From: Agelaius tricolor
Lineage: Eukaryota > Chordata > Aves > Passeriformes > Icteridae
NCBI GenBank assembly: GCA_023055355.1
Contig: JALJCS010000001.1
Location: 109,012,881 to 109,076,880, forward strand
Direction of reading: 5' to 3'
DNA length: 64,000 bases
Both the position numbers and the translations under genes were made by a program. The stretch's first letter is position 1. Each line of letters begins with the position of its first letter. The notes below the pieces were generated by a model that ran no database searches, had not been told where the DNA came from, and saw nothing but the letters and a program-made list of their open reading frames with translations. Below, piece by piece: positions 1 to 11,054 of this stretch.

Positions 1-339
1 TGGGAGCTTGTGTCCAGTCTAGGAAGAGATCAGGAGGCTGACACAGGGAAGAGGGGCTGATAGCTATCTTGCAGGACTTCATTCCTACATTGCACTGAGA
101 AACGTGACATCATTCTTATGATGTGATTTTAAGCCTTAATGTGGAGGGATCCTCAGAAATAATATCCTGGGAGCCACCTAGGCATCATCAAATTCCCTGT
201 TACAATCTCTTGATTCGTTCAAGGCAGACTGCTGCACTGAAAATGAATTCCTTCCTAGGGGTCTGACACAGCCTTGCATATGCAAAGGAAATTGTGGGAG
301 ATAACTTCCCACATGTTATTAAAGGCATCCTGGGCTCGC

Positions 340-960
340 TGGCAGGAGCGGGAACATCTGCTGGGCGCCCGGGGCCGCTGCCCGCGCCAGGGGAGCGGGG
401 CCGGCCGGGCCCGCGTCACTTCTGGGAAGCGCTCCGTGACTCAGCACATCTGGGCGCGCCTTCCCCAGAATAGGTGGGAGCTGGGGGCTGCCTCTGCCGG
501 GGAGCCGGGGCTGTGGCCCCGACGTGGGAGCGGTGGAGGGCTGGTTTGGGAAGTGGTGGCAGGCGTCAAGCGCCAGAGCCCCGCGTTCCTGGAAGTTTGC
601 GAGCCGGGGTGAGCAGAGAAACGCGGAGGCTCCTCTTGATGCAGCACAACTCGCCCGGCTCCCTTCCATTTTCTCATAACAAACACACCGCAAAATCTCT
701 CGCAAGCTGCTTTGATGAGGCCACATGTATTTCCCCCTTCTCAGTTTACAGGAAGTTACTCTTAAAGAAAGTGATTCTGGTGTTTACGGCCCGCGTTAAA
801 GGGCCAGGCCGCCTCCCTTCTCTGCCCGCCGGGCTCTGGGGGCACGGGAGGGTCCCGGCTGGCCGGAGAGGTGCGGGAGACAGTGCTGGGGGCACACGGG
901 CAGGAACACCCCGCGGAGGGTTTTCTCCGCCAGATAAGCTCTGTCTCCCCTTTGGAAAGG
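340..960 (+). promoter_or_regulatory. PRDM1: CpG-rich block, candidate internal (beta) promoter of PRDM1
   Basis: CpG dinucleotides are dense here (for example around 362-425 and 445-520, and again near 785-920), in sharp contrast to the AT-rich flanks. In human, a second promoter inside the intron before the second PR-domain exon drives the shorter PRDM1-beta isoform. This block is on the correct strand side, about 1 kb upstream of the beta-type start codon at 1721. That it is a promoter is inferred from position and composition. No TATA box stands out and no transcription start can be fixed from sequence alone. Confidence 0.45.
437..446 (+). promoter_or_regulatory. Maf/AP-1 recognition element (TGACTCAGCA)
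   Basis: TGACTCAGCA combines an AP-1 core with the GCA extension preferred by small-Maf heterodimers (Bach/Nrf type). It sits inside the CpG-rich block of the PRDM1 intron. BACH2 with small Maf is an established repressor of PRDM1 in B cells through elements of this kind. Use of this particular copy is inferred. Confidence 0.4.
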
Positions 961-1720
961 CATTTCCTGCTCAGCGAGGTGCGCTGCTGGTGCGAGCTGC
1001 TCCCACTTCAAGGTCTGGCTTTTGCCTGGTCATCTGTTTTCAGAAAACCAGGAACCCCATTTCATCCAGCATGGAGCTAGCTCCCCTTGAGAGTAAGCAG
1101 TGTGTTTTTACAAGCGTGTTTCCTGGATTTCTCTTGATTTTTTCCCTTTTTTTAAATAATTCTCTTATTATTTCAAGAGAAAGTAGCTTCTGTCAGTAAT
1201 GAAAACTTCTTTCCCCTGAAACTGCTGAGCAGTTTTCAGATTCACGTTTTCTTGCCCCTCTGTGGACAAGTCAGAACATGTCCCTTGGTAGGAAAAGTGA
1301 CATCTCATGGGCTAACCCCTGGTCAGGTCTTCCTTCAGTTATGGCAGGTGAATTTCATCTTTGCCTCGCCCAGCCTGCCTACAAAAGGGTTACAGTTCAA
1401 CTATGAGCAAGTGTTGCTTTAGGACTCTGGGGGGTGGAGAATGTTTGCATAGTTTAAACCTTTGGGTGGAGGTGGTAGGAAACTGCAAGTACAGAGGCCA
1501 TAGAAAGAGGCGAGAACTCTGACATAGCACAGCCAGTCAGTCTTATACACAGGTGACTCAAAGCATTAATGCAAGCATGCACTCAGACCTGCCCTCATCA
1601 GCATCACCTACTTGTTGATCAGAGCACCAGGAAAAGGGCTCTAAGGTAGACTGCTCACACAGAGAGAGTACTCTGCATTTCAGATTTTGGGTCTTGTTTT
1701 CCAAAACTAGCTAAGATTAA

Positions 1721-1729
1721 ATGGAAAAG
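1721..1729 (+). CDS. PRDM1: Candidate PRDM1-beta first coding exon (Met-Glu-Lys), 5' extent unknown
   Basis: ATG GAA AAG is followed directly by a GTGACT donor at 1730. The next acceptor is the strong TTCCAG at 1931-1936. Splicing would remove a 207-base intron and join Lys to Ile-Tyr-Ser of the following exon in phase 0. From memory, human PRDM1-beta replaces the N-terminal part of the protein with Met-Glu-Lys and is 691 residues long; here 3 plus 688 downstream codons also gives 691. An in-frame TAA lies immediately before the ATG. The start context has G at +4 but T at -3. The transcript would begin upstream, perhaps in the CpG-rich block. The product lacks the first half of the PR domain. 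The nine bases alone could be chance, but frame, donor and total length all agree. Confidence 0.62.
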
Positions 1730-1936
1730 GTGACTGTGGACTTGCCTTTAAAGACCTTCTTAACTCAGAGGATGTCATTGTTGGAAAGGCAGGAACACAG
1801 CTTGAACTCTTACTTCATCTTAAAAAAAAAAAAAAAGGAGCTTATCACTTTTCCCCTCTGGACTCTGTGCCTACATGTTGCATATTGTGCCTATATATAT
1901 GTATATATATTCACAAGCACTTCCTCTCTATTCCAG

Positions 1937-2189
1937 ATCTATTCAAGTGGTGAACTTCACCACTTCATTGATGGATTTAACGAGGACAAGAGCAACTGGA
2001 TGCGTTATGTAAACCCTGGCTACTCTGTTCAGGAGCAGAACTTGGCTGCTTGTCAGAATGGAATGAACATCTACTTCTATACCATCAAGCCCATCCCTGC
2101 CAACCAAGAGCTGCTTGTGTGGTATTGCCGAGACTTTGCAGAGAGGCTGCACTATCCCCCCTCCAGAGAGCTGACAATGATGAACCTCA
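1937..2189 (+). CDS. PRDM1: PRDM1 (BLIMP-1) exon encoding the C-terminal half of the PR domain
   Basis: PRDM1 is a nuclear zinc-finger repressor that directs plasma-cell, T-effector and primordial germ-cell differentiation by recruiting corepressors. This exon (exon 4 by human numbering) encodes 84 codons plus one base. It starts Ile-Tyr-Ser-Ser-Gly-Glu-Leu-His, contains the NWMRYVNP block and the [19 protein letters not shown] block typical of the PR (SET-related) fold, and ends in Met-Met-Asn-Leu plus the first base of Thr. The acceptor is TTCCAG at 1931-1936 and the donor is GTAAGT at 2190. The PR domain of PRDM1 is not known to have methyltransferase activity of its own. Near-identity to human PRDM1 makes the identification firm. 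The reading frame stays open upstream into the intron to 1721, but that part is intronic for the full-length isoform. Confidence 0.97.
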
Positions 2190-3083
2190 GTAAGTGGATT
2201 ACAGTATAAACAAGGAATGCTAGTAATGTCTCTTCTGCCTATACAATCTAATAATAAGTTGTATAATTACACAGCTGCATCATCTGTTGTGTCACAGGAG
2301 GTAGCTTGGAGTGGAAAAGGGGAATTAAAAAACCCAACACAAGAGAATGAGTTCCCTGTGCCTGTTCAAATGGAAAGAGATTATAAAATCTGAGTAGTTG
2401 TTTGTTTACAATCTGAGTCTTATCTGGTGAAATTCTGGACAGACAACCTGACCTCTGTCTTCCTAACCATCGCTGTTGGCTCTCTCTCAGACTGTGCAAT
2501 TTCAGATCTCACGGTGTGTTGAGCAAAAGTCTGCTTTGGTAGCATATACTAAAGGCTGTCCACTCATGCTCCCAAAGGGCTGCCCTCACTGTACCAGGAA
2601 GTGGCAATGTGCCATGACTCTGTCTAGGTGTCTGACAAAATACGTGTTTACTGCATAATGCACTTTGAGCCTTGCATCTACCCTTACTTATCTTGTGGGA
2701 GCAAACCTCCTGTGGTCTTCTCATCTGGTTACTTGTGTTTTGAGCTCAGTGTACTTTGTCCCCATTTCTTGACTTTTTATTGCAGCTTTCATTTTCTGTT
2801 CAAAAATACTAGCATTGGTAGCAGAGGGAAGAGGTGTTTCCAGGAGTTTGTGTTCCTCTGTGGTTTCTGATTATTTCCAGCCTTGGTGCTTTACTTCTCG
2901 CTTAATCACTGCCTGACACCTCACCCAGAGCCCCTTCTAGAGAAGAAAAGATTCTTGCTGACTTCTCAGTGGACTTTTAGGCTACTTCCCCTGCTGCTGC
3001 TCTTAAAGCAGAGTATTCTTTTGTCCTTCTGCCAGCGACTACATTGAAACTTGAAGGAAAAACTGCAAGCAGTTTTGTTGGGG

Positions 3084-3124
3084 TTTTTTTTGTTTTTTTT
3101 TTTTTTTTTGTTTGTTTGTTTTTT
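3084..3124 (+). repeat. T-rich (TTTG)n low-complexity run
   Basis: About 41 bases of T with interspersed G, ending in GTTTGTTTG units, inside PRDM1 intron 4. Length may be unstable. Confidence 0.85.
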
Positions 3125-6100
3125 AATAAAAAGAACTATTTACAGTTATTTGGCAACAAGGAATGGGTTATAAAATAGCAATGTTACTTGAGGATCATTA
3201 GAACTGTCATCCTATATTATAAAACTTGTATCACACATTCAGATTAATCAAAAGTACATCTATACTCTGTGGGTGTCACCCTTTCACTAGCTTTTTGTCT
3301 TTCCCTACAAATTAATAGAAGAAAACTTGTCTCCTAATGACAGAGGGAAGAGAGGGAGGGAATGTCTTATGCAGCTATATTCTCTATTCAGAAACTGTCC
3401 CACTGAGTCTGTCATCTTTGCACATATGTCATTTCACCACTTTCTGTGCAGTTTTATTTCCTGATATAATGAGCTGTTGGCTTTTCAGTGGGACCTGCAG
3501 GTGAGATGAGAGAGCAGCATGTAGGGCTCTGGTGGATGAGGAGTTTGCTAAAATCTAGTCAGGCACATTTGGTCACTAGCTAGGAGGATACACAAACACG
3601 GGTTCAGTTTCCTGCATCTGCTGGCACCTTGGGCTTCCTTGCAGAAGTAGCAGTTAATGTATTTGTAAAGTGTTTCTTACTGTGTCTGGTTACTCTTAAT
3701 CAGGTCAAACCTAGGAGTGTCTGGACTTGGCAGAATAACTGATTTCAGTAAAAGTAGTAGGCTCAGTATAAGGATTTAAAGAAATGAAAACCTGAGCCAC
3801 AATTTTGTAGTTCAGTCTTAATGTTTGCAGTATTTCCAGCTACTGAGTTTGAATAGACATTTTTCCCTTTTTTAAGATAATTACATTTAAACCATTTAGA
3901 AATTTTATGTTAGCTCCTTCCACCTAAAGAAAATAGCAATTCAGAAAATGAGAAAAACTTTTCACTTTTTTTTTCTTCTCCCCTCATTCTTGTGAGCAAC
4001 ACAATCAGGCCTAAAGCCTGCAGATGGGCCAAAAACCCTACAGGTACCATAAGGATTGAGGTTTTCTAAAGTTAGCCTTTTGAAAAGTGTGGAGGAAAAA
4101 ATCCAAAAGTCTCCCAAAGATCTTTATTTGCCAAAGTCCCTGTAGCAATGGTGCAAGCAGGGGTGGTTTTTCCAGCATTAGTACTGGAACCAGATGAGTT
4201 TACTGTGAATGCCAGCACTGTTTAGCTTTCTTCTGCTCCTTTCTCCCAGGCCACTTGTTAAATCTAAAATTAGAGAGCATCGTGCTGCCTCTCCAGCCTC
4301 TCTCTGTCACAAAGGCTGGCCAAGGTACCCTGGCACTGCATTCATCCGTGAGTAAAGTGCAGGAGTTTGTCCCCAGTTCTCTGGCACCCCGTACCTGCTA
4401 CAGATGTGGGGCTTTGGCTTAGCAAGACATCTGAACACAGCCTTGCTTGAGGGGGACCCCCTCCTCCCCCCCAACCTGCTAGGAAGTCAGGAAAGTCCTC
4501 TCCAGCCAAACAGATTGCTAATAATTTGGTGTTTGAAGTGGTATGGCTTCCCTCAGAAGAGCAGGGGTGCATCACCACCTCTCCCAGCCTGTGGCTGCTG
4601 GTTTTGGCACCCACTGAGAAGGAGGGAGGGAAAGTTGGGGTACAGGTCCCAAGAGGCAAGCTGAAGTCAGGGTCTCCTCCCATGGGATACATGCTGGTGT
4701 GGGCAGGAGGCAGCCAGTGGCCATGGTGTGTTGCACCCAGATCTCTCCCTTAGCTGTGTCTTGGTGTGCAGTGCACACTGGTGCCTGTGGGAGGCTTTGG
4801 AAGAGTCTTACCTTGGCTGGCTGCCCAGCACAGGAGAGGCCAGCTGGGACACACACCTACAGAGACCTTCCAGTCTTGCCAACTTAAAATACAGGCAGCT
4901 GCTTTAAGTGCCTCAAGGGTTTGGGGATCACAGCCTTAGAGTTCAGCACCTTAGCTCCTCTTTAAGCACCAGAGCAGGATGGGCCTCCGGGGAAAAATGT
5001 ATCAGAGAATTTCTCTGGCTTTATTTCCTGTAATTAGTGGCCTCAGAAATGAGAGAACTACCACTTTAGAGCATTAATGTATTTACACACCCACATGTAA
5101 CATCTACTTGCCTGTGTAACAGCAAACTTTCAAATTAAAGGTAACTTCCCCAGCATTAGCTCATTTGTGCCGCAGAAGGAAAGCATCCAGATGCAAGACA
5201 GCAATTAGGCATGTACTTAGTTGTGGGTTTAAGCCTGTCCTCTGTGTTTTCCTGAACTGGGGCCTTTGACCCAGTCCTTCAGACGCTGGAGCACACACCT
5301 ACCTTCACAGCCATGATTAGCTCCAAGTGGAGCTACGTAACTTCAAATGGATGTTGAAGTGCCTGCAAGGAATTGCACAATAGTGGTAGAGGTGAGACTC
5401 CACATTATTCCCAGTGCTGGAAACTCAAATGTCATTCCCTTCCTGCCTCTTTTGAGGTCTCTAATGTTTTCTGTCAGGATTGGAGATGTCACTTTCAGAT
5501 GGTGCCATTGTCCAGTAAATAGTTTTAAGTATGGTGGCACAAGATTTCTGTATTCTGCTAAAAATAAATTTTCAGTAATTTGTTAAATGTGCCTAAGCTC
5601 ATTCAACTGCTCCTTCAGATTGTCTTTTAGTCTGTGATATTTTATTTAGCAAACACTGAGGAAATTTGCTTTGGTGGTTCCAAATGGTTTAGAATTTCAT
5701 TCTTACCTCAACATGGGAGGATTATTTTAGGATGAAGGCGTGGAGAGGGTAACAGTAAAAAAAAAACCAAACCAAAACCAAACAAGAAAAACCCAACAAA
5801 ATCCAAACAATTGCATTGACTCAGGACATGACTATTTGATAATAATGTTCATATATTGCAATCATATGATGCAACTTCCTGCTGCTCATGTCATGTTTGT
5901 CTCCTCAGTCAAGTACAGGCAGGTGACATCTTTTGGTCAAGCTTTAGAAAAAAAGTTCAAGCTGGGGGAAGATAATTTGCATATTTACAAAATATTTGGC
6001 AATCTTTTTGTTTTGTTAACAGGTTCAAAAAGACATTATTTAAAATGTTTCCAGTTCTATGAAGATTAACTTTGTAATGCTTTTTTCTTAAACGCGATTT

Positions 6101-6181
6101 ATTCTTCTCTTCTTCCTGCTGGCCCTGACATGCTGGCCGTTAGCTCAGCCCTGTCGCTCGCTTTCCCTTTTGTTTATGGAC

Positions 6182-6193
6182 AGTTTCACTTTC
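6182..6193 (-). promoter_or_regulatory. ISRE / PRDM1-type binding motif in intron 4
   Basis: The + strand reads AGTTTCACTTTC; the reverse strand is GAAAGTGAAACT. This fits the ISRE pattern GAAANNGAAA and the PRDM1 consensus (A/C)AG(T/C)GAAA(G/C)(T/G) at every position. It lies in a slightly CpG-containing patch (about 6090-6190) within an AT-rich intron. IRF4 is a known activator of PRDM1, and PRDM1 and IRF sites are known to overlap. Autoregulation through this copy is inferred. Confidence 0.4.
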
Positions 6194-7120
6194 TGGTTTT
6201 GAAGCTTTTCTGTTTGGGTTGAGAGGAAACATCTGCACTTGCTTAAAAAAATGCCTCCTGGAATGTTCAAAAGGGCTCAGGAAAATGATTTTTAAATGAT
6301 ATGAGAAGTTGTCTTCACAAAATCAGAATTTGAGGACTGAAGTTGTCTTAATATTGAGAATTATTTGAAGGCTCCCAGAAAGACCTTCTCTGAGCAAAAG
6401 GTTTTCAAAGGCATGTCACACTGCCATGGACACATTTAGAAAACAGATGATCAAATTTTGTACTTCTGAATGTTGGTCTCTGTTCTCATTTTGAGTGGAA
6501 ACAGTCTTTGTTTTGCCAGCTTCACAACTTCGAGGTTCTCTTTCTACTAGCAAAAGAAGTGCTTAATTTAGATCGAAAATGTGAATCGGCATAATTAAGC
6601 TCTACCACTCGAAGTGTTCAGTACCATCTCACTCCTGAAATTACTGTTGCAATTACTGTCTGCCTACAACCGTTTTTCAAGTTTTTAGAAAAGAACAGAT
6701 CATTGTTTTTATGAAATGTTTCTCAGGCTACAGCTCAGAGCACAGGAACTGAGAGCAAAGTCTATAGCTCTGCAGCAGTCTGTAGCTGGAACACCCACAC
6801 TGGAGTAACTTCAGGCAACTCCTTCACCCAAGTTTTATCAATACTTAAAAGTAACAGGAGTTTTGTCCCTTTTCCTCTTGCATGCACTCACTGCTCTCAG
6901 ATCTGAGCAAATAATCTGTTGACCTCAGTTAGACGTGTCAGGATCCTCAAGAGGCATGTCTGGGGTTTTTTCCTTTCTTCCACCCCCCACCATCACCCTC
7001 AGATCAGTAACTTAGAAATGCAGCTGCTTCATTCTTGTTTTGTTGTGAATCTCTTTTCTGTGTGTCCCTCTGACCACAGAAACTAGACAGATCTTGGAGG
7101 AGTATGTGCCTATATTTACT

Positions 7121-7155
7121 GTATATGTATGTGTGTGTATATGGGGGTGGGGGGG
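7121..7155 (+). repeat. Short TA/TG microsatellite ending in a G-run
   Basis: Alternating TA and TG dinucleotides run into a G-rich stretch (about 7143-7155) in PRDM1 intron 4. It is a simple repeat with no coding content. Confidence 0.6.
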
Positions 7156-8123
7156 AGAAATGCATTTCAAGAGTGAATGGGAGACATTCTGATTGGTAAA
7201 AACTTAAATTGAAGATCACAAGTTCAAAAAAAAAATTCCATTTATAAGAAATATATCTCTTTAACTTTGAAGTATGGCTCCTTTAAGAGCAGCAAGAAGG
7301 GTTGTAAACCTCTCAATCAGTTTCAGCCCTGGTTTAAATACACCTTCAGTATAAAACTGAAGAACCTCTCCTTGGCCCTGGACATTACCTTCTCTTATTT
7401 TACACAGTGCTGACACACTTGTTTATGTTTTGGTCTCTCTGGTGTTCCCAAGTGTCCCGTGTGCTCAGGTAATAACGGAAAAAGCCAAGAGGGGATTTAT
7501 GGATCAAAGATAGCTTGCAAACTAAAGAGACCTGTCACAGTTAGACTTGAAAAAATATCTTTAAATATCATAACTTCTGTCTACACATGGAAATTAATAG
7601 GAGGGACAGCTTTACTGGGAAAATTCAGAAGGGAAGAAAAGAGCAATTATCTTTAGTCAGTCAAGAGAGAGCATGGGATTGTTGCACAAAGAAAGTTACG
7701 ATCTCTGCATGAGCTTCCTTTCTGTCACTCCTGGGCTTGCTCCTGCACATAAGGCATGTACATCCCCACCCTCATGTTTAACCTTGTGACAGTGGGAGCT
7801 CTTTCTCCAGCTGAAGAGGCCCCAGCTTCTCTATCACTTTTCCAGCACCACCGGCATTTCTCCTTCCTCTTCCCCTCCCCCTGGGTTTTTTTCTTTAAAA
7901 GAGAAAAGTGTCAATTTGAACTTCCTGCTTGACAGACCCCACTGAGAAACTGATACGGGCCTGATAAGGTGGTATTTATTTATTTTTCCTGCTGCAAGGC
8001 TTCACAAGTTCTGCCTCCCACCCCCCTGTCCAGGTTTCAGTACTGCCTGGTCTTGATACTTCCCGATGCTGATAGTGTCACCAGGAATGTTTGCTCTGAA
8101 ACACTGCTGTGGTGAAAGGCAGC

Positions 8124-8143
8124 TGATAAGAAGATAGAGATAA
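8124..8143 (+). promoter_or_regulatory. Cluster of three GATA motifs
   Basis: TGATAAG (8124-8130), AGATAG (8132-8137) and AGATAA (8138-8143) sit within 20 bases, with another TGATAAG about 160 bases upstream near 7961. Such clusters occur in enhancers, but they also arise by chance in AT-rich introns. Function is not shown. Confidence 0.25.
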
Positions 8144-8945
8144 TATTACTTACAGTGCCATTTTGAAGCTTCTTGAACCTAGTAGGACCTCTGTGCTATG
8201 CCCCAAAATCTGGCTGACATTTAGAAAATGAGTTATCAGTCCAGGAGTACAGATAAAATTGCCAAAGAAAGTAAATGTTTTTTAAAGCTGGAAAACACAA
8301 CATGTTATTACTTTATTTTTGATACAGCTCTGCATTAAACTTTGGACACTAAGAGAAGTAATTGGGAAGCTATCTGTGTGCTTATGTGTGCATATGCTTG
8401 CTGTACAACACTTTAAAGTTTTATCATAAATATTTTAATTGAACCTAACGGTGTTCAATTGCATTTCATTGGAGCTTGAAAATATCCAAACTACTCAAAA
8501 ATCTCAAACTAAATTTGCTTGTTACTAGTCTAATGCCATTTCAAAACGGATGCTACTGTAAAGTGGGTTGTTGTAAGTAGGAGCATGTTTTGCAGGCAGC
8601 TGTTTTCTTGGATAAGTTTAATAAATGGCTTTCTTTGCCTTATAGGGTAATGTTGCCAAATGATAGATTCCATCAGGGTAGTGAATAGTGAAGCAAAGAA
8701 TCTGTGTTCAAAGCAGCGTGGTCATTGCCTGTTCTCATGTTCCTCACTTGGTTCAGATAATCCACCAAAAATCAGAAATAACTGTTTCTCACCTCAGATA
8801 GTGAAGTAAGAACAGTCAGTCACGGGAGCAGAAATGTTTCTAAAGGACTGCAGTGTTCTTGAGTCACGTGCCTACTGGTGTTGGCTTGTACCTTCTGATG
8901 GAAAGCCTTGCACTAACTAACTATGATTATGAAACCTTCTTAGTT

Positions 8946-8963
8946 CCCCCCCCCCCCCCCCCC
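8946..8963 (+). repeat. Poly-C tract (18 C)
   Basis: Eighteen consecutive C residues in PRDM1 intron 4. Homopolymers of this length are prone to polymerase slippage, and the exact count may be an assembly estimate. Confidence 0.9.
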
Positions 8964-9945
8964 AAATAATAAAATATCTTACAAGTAATCAAGATTATGT
9001 AACAAAGGTAAAGGCAGATTTGTTTTTTTACTGAAGTCATCTTCAGTGTGCTGTTAAGGTTGTATTATGTCCAGATAGCAAGGTCTTTGAATACAAATAA
9101 ATAGAGTATGTGCTGACCTGAGATGAATGTATGCTAGCTTCTATGTCCTTCTAAATACATATTTCTTTCCCCTTTTTTTTTTAAAGCACATTTCAACTTA
9201 AGCTGGAGCCAACCAGTCTTGCTTTCTTTTGCTTTGCTTCAGCATTTTTTTTATAAAATACAGCTGTAAGCAGAGGAGTTTTGCATAGACTGAATGCCAC
9301 AGAAATCTGCAGTAAATAGTCTGCTTTGTTGTAGATGTTCCTAAGCAGTATATTTAATGAGTAATGATCTGTTTACTGATGGAGAATACCTTCTCTTTGA
9401 AGAAGGCTTTCATCCTAGCCAGCCATGGTTTTTTTGGTACTGTAAGTAATTGAACTGGCTGGTGAAGTGACTGCTGCGGTTTGGCAAAACCCGATTTGTC
9501 ATGCCTTGTTATTTTACTGAGGAACATTTCTGGGAGCTTGTGTTCTGCAAAGTCCTTCAGTTAAACCTGTATTGTGAACAAATGCTCATTACCACATTTA
9601 TTAGAAATACTGCTTAAAGAGACATTCAACAGCAAAGCTAGGCAAATTCAAGGGGTAAGAAAGTTGAAATCAGTTTGCAGAGTGAAGGCTGGCACTCTGC
9701 AAATGCATCATCATCCAGATCTCTATGTACTGGTTGGTATCCCTTAAATTAACAATGCTTTTTATTAACATTTAATACCAGCAGGCATTTCTTCACACAA
9801 TTAGTTTTGTGGCAAGTTGAATGATTGCTCATCTCTGAGAGTAGCCCTTCCTTCCCACTAAACTTGTAGGGGTTAGATTCTGTTTTGAAAAGAGATAGCA
9901 CCAGTGGCATATCTAAATAATCGTTATCTTGTCTTTGTATTTCAG

Positions 9946-11054
9946 CACAAACCCACGTTAATCCAAAGCAGCACAGCACTGATAAAGATGAGCTTTATCA
10001 GAAAAGTGTCCCAAAGAAGGAGCACAGTGTGAAAGAAATCCTGAAAATGGAATCCAATCCTCCTAAAGGAAAAGACTTCTTTCAGACCAACATTTCACCA
10101 GTTACTCCAGAAAAAGACTTGGATGATTTACATAAGAACTATAGCCCGGAGAGGTGTTTCTTCCCTCGAGTTGTCTACCCGATCCGACCTCACATTCCTG
10201 AAGACTATCTGAAAGCTTCCTTAGCATATGGCATGGACAGACCAAGCTACATCACTCACTCACCCATCCAGGCATCTACTACACCAAGTCCTTCCGGGAG
10301 GAGCAGCCCAGACCAAAGTTTAAAAAGTTCAAGCCCTCACAGTAGTCCGGGGGTCACAGTTTCACCTCTGGCACCTACTTCCCAAGAGCACAGAGAGCCA
10401 TACTCTTACTTGAACGGATCATATGGCTCAGAAGGATTGGGGTCTTATCCTGGATATGCACCTCCTGGCCACCTCTCACCTGCCTTTCTACCGTCCTATA
10501 ACCCCCATTACCCCAAATTCCTGTTACCTCCATTCAATATGAGCTGTAATAACCTGAGCGCTTTGAACAATATCAATGGCATCAACAATTTCAATCTCTT
10601 CCCAAGGATGTACCCTCTTTATGGCAACCTGCTCAGTGGAGGTAGCCTTTCCCACCACATGCTCAACCCCACCACGCTCCCCAGCTCATTGCCCAGTGAA
10701 GGAGGCCGTCGACTGCTGCAGCCTGATCATCCAAGAGACTTCCTCATACCAGCACCCAACAGTGCCTTCTCTATCACGGGCGCTGCTGCCAGCATGAAGG
10801 ACAAGCCATGCAGCCCTACCAGTGGGTCCCCCACCGCTGGTACAGCAGCCAGTTCGGAACACATAATGCAACCTAAACCTACCTCAGTGGTGTTGGCTGC
10901 CACCGGCGGTGAAGAAGCCATGAATCTCATTAAAAGTAAGAGGAATGTGACCGGTTACAAAACCCTCCCATACCCACTGAAAAAGCAGAATGGGAAGATC
11001 AAGTACGAATGCAATGTTTGCTCCAAGACCTTTGGCCAGCTCTCCAATCTGAAG
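9946..11054 (+). CDS. PRDM1: PRDM1 exon 5: Ser/Pro-rich repression region and start of zinc finger 1
   Basis: This is the largest PRDM1 exon, 1109 bases. Its first two bases complete the Thr codon begun in exon 4, and 369 codons follow. The early part is basic and linker-like (KEHSVKEILKMESNPPKGKD). A Ser/Thr/Pro-rich stretch follows, with repeated SP and SSP motifs at about 10255-10390. After it comes a Tyr/Pro/Asn-rich region including YNPHYPKFLLPPF, then a Met-Leu-Asn-Pro and Pro-Ser-rich segment. In human PRDM1 this middle region recruits corepressors such as Groucho proteins and histone-modifying enzymes. The exon ends in finger 1, starting Tyr-Glu-Cys-Asn-Val-Cys at 11004 and stopping after Leu-Lys. 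The acceptor is TTTCAG and the donor GTAGGC at 11055. The middle region differs from human by many substitutions while the finger is nearly identical, as expected between bird and mammal. Confidence 0.97.

Larger units (their letters stand above)
1..1720 (+). other. PRDM1: PRDM1 intron upstream of the second PR-domain exon (partial)
   Basis: This stretch runs up to the candidate beta mini-exon and is non-coding for the full-length isoform. The exon encoding the first half of the PR domain, which should end just before the Ile-Tyr-Ser start of the next exon, is not visible here and must lie left of the window. The stretch is GC-rich and CpG-rich between about 340 and 960. It then becomes ordinary intron with an AP-1 core (TGACTCA) at 1554-1560. 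Several ORFs of 70-240 codons overlap in the GC-rich part on both strands. They look like products of low stop-codon density and have no recognisable domains. Confidence 0.8.
2190..9945 (+). other. PRDM1: PRDM1 intron 4
   Basis: A 7.76-kb intron between GTAAGT (2190) and TTTCAG (ending 9945). I recognise no exon, RNA gene or large mobile element in it. It holds a T/G-rich run near 3.1 kb, a poly-C tract at 8946-8963, a short TG/TA run near 7.12 kb, an ISRE/PRDM1-type motif at 6182-6193 and a GATA-motif cluster at 8124-8143. ORFs at about 4342-4887 and 5740-6069 have no recognisable domain and are taken as chance. Confidence 0.9.

Noticed and set aside
474..1199. 241-codon + strand ORF in the CpG-rich intron block, with overlapping ORFs on both strands
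   Set aside because: GC-rich sequence has few stops; no domain, no conserved motif, and competing ORFs in other frames.
1..1936. Search for the first PR-domain exon of PRDM1
   Set aside because: No frame encodes the expected sequence ending just before Ile-Tyr-Ser.
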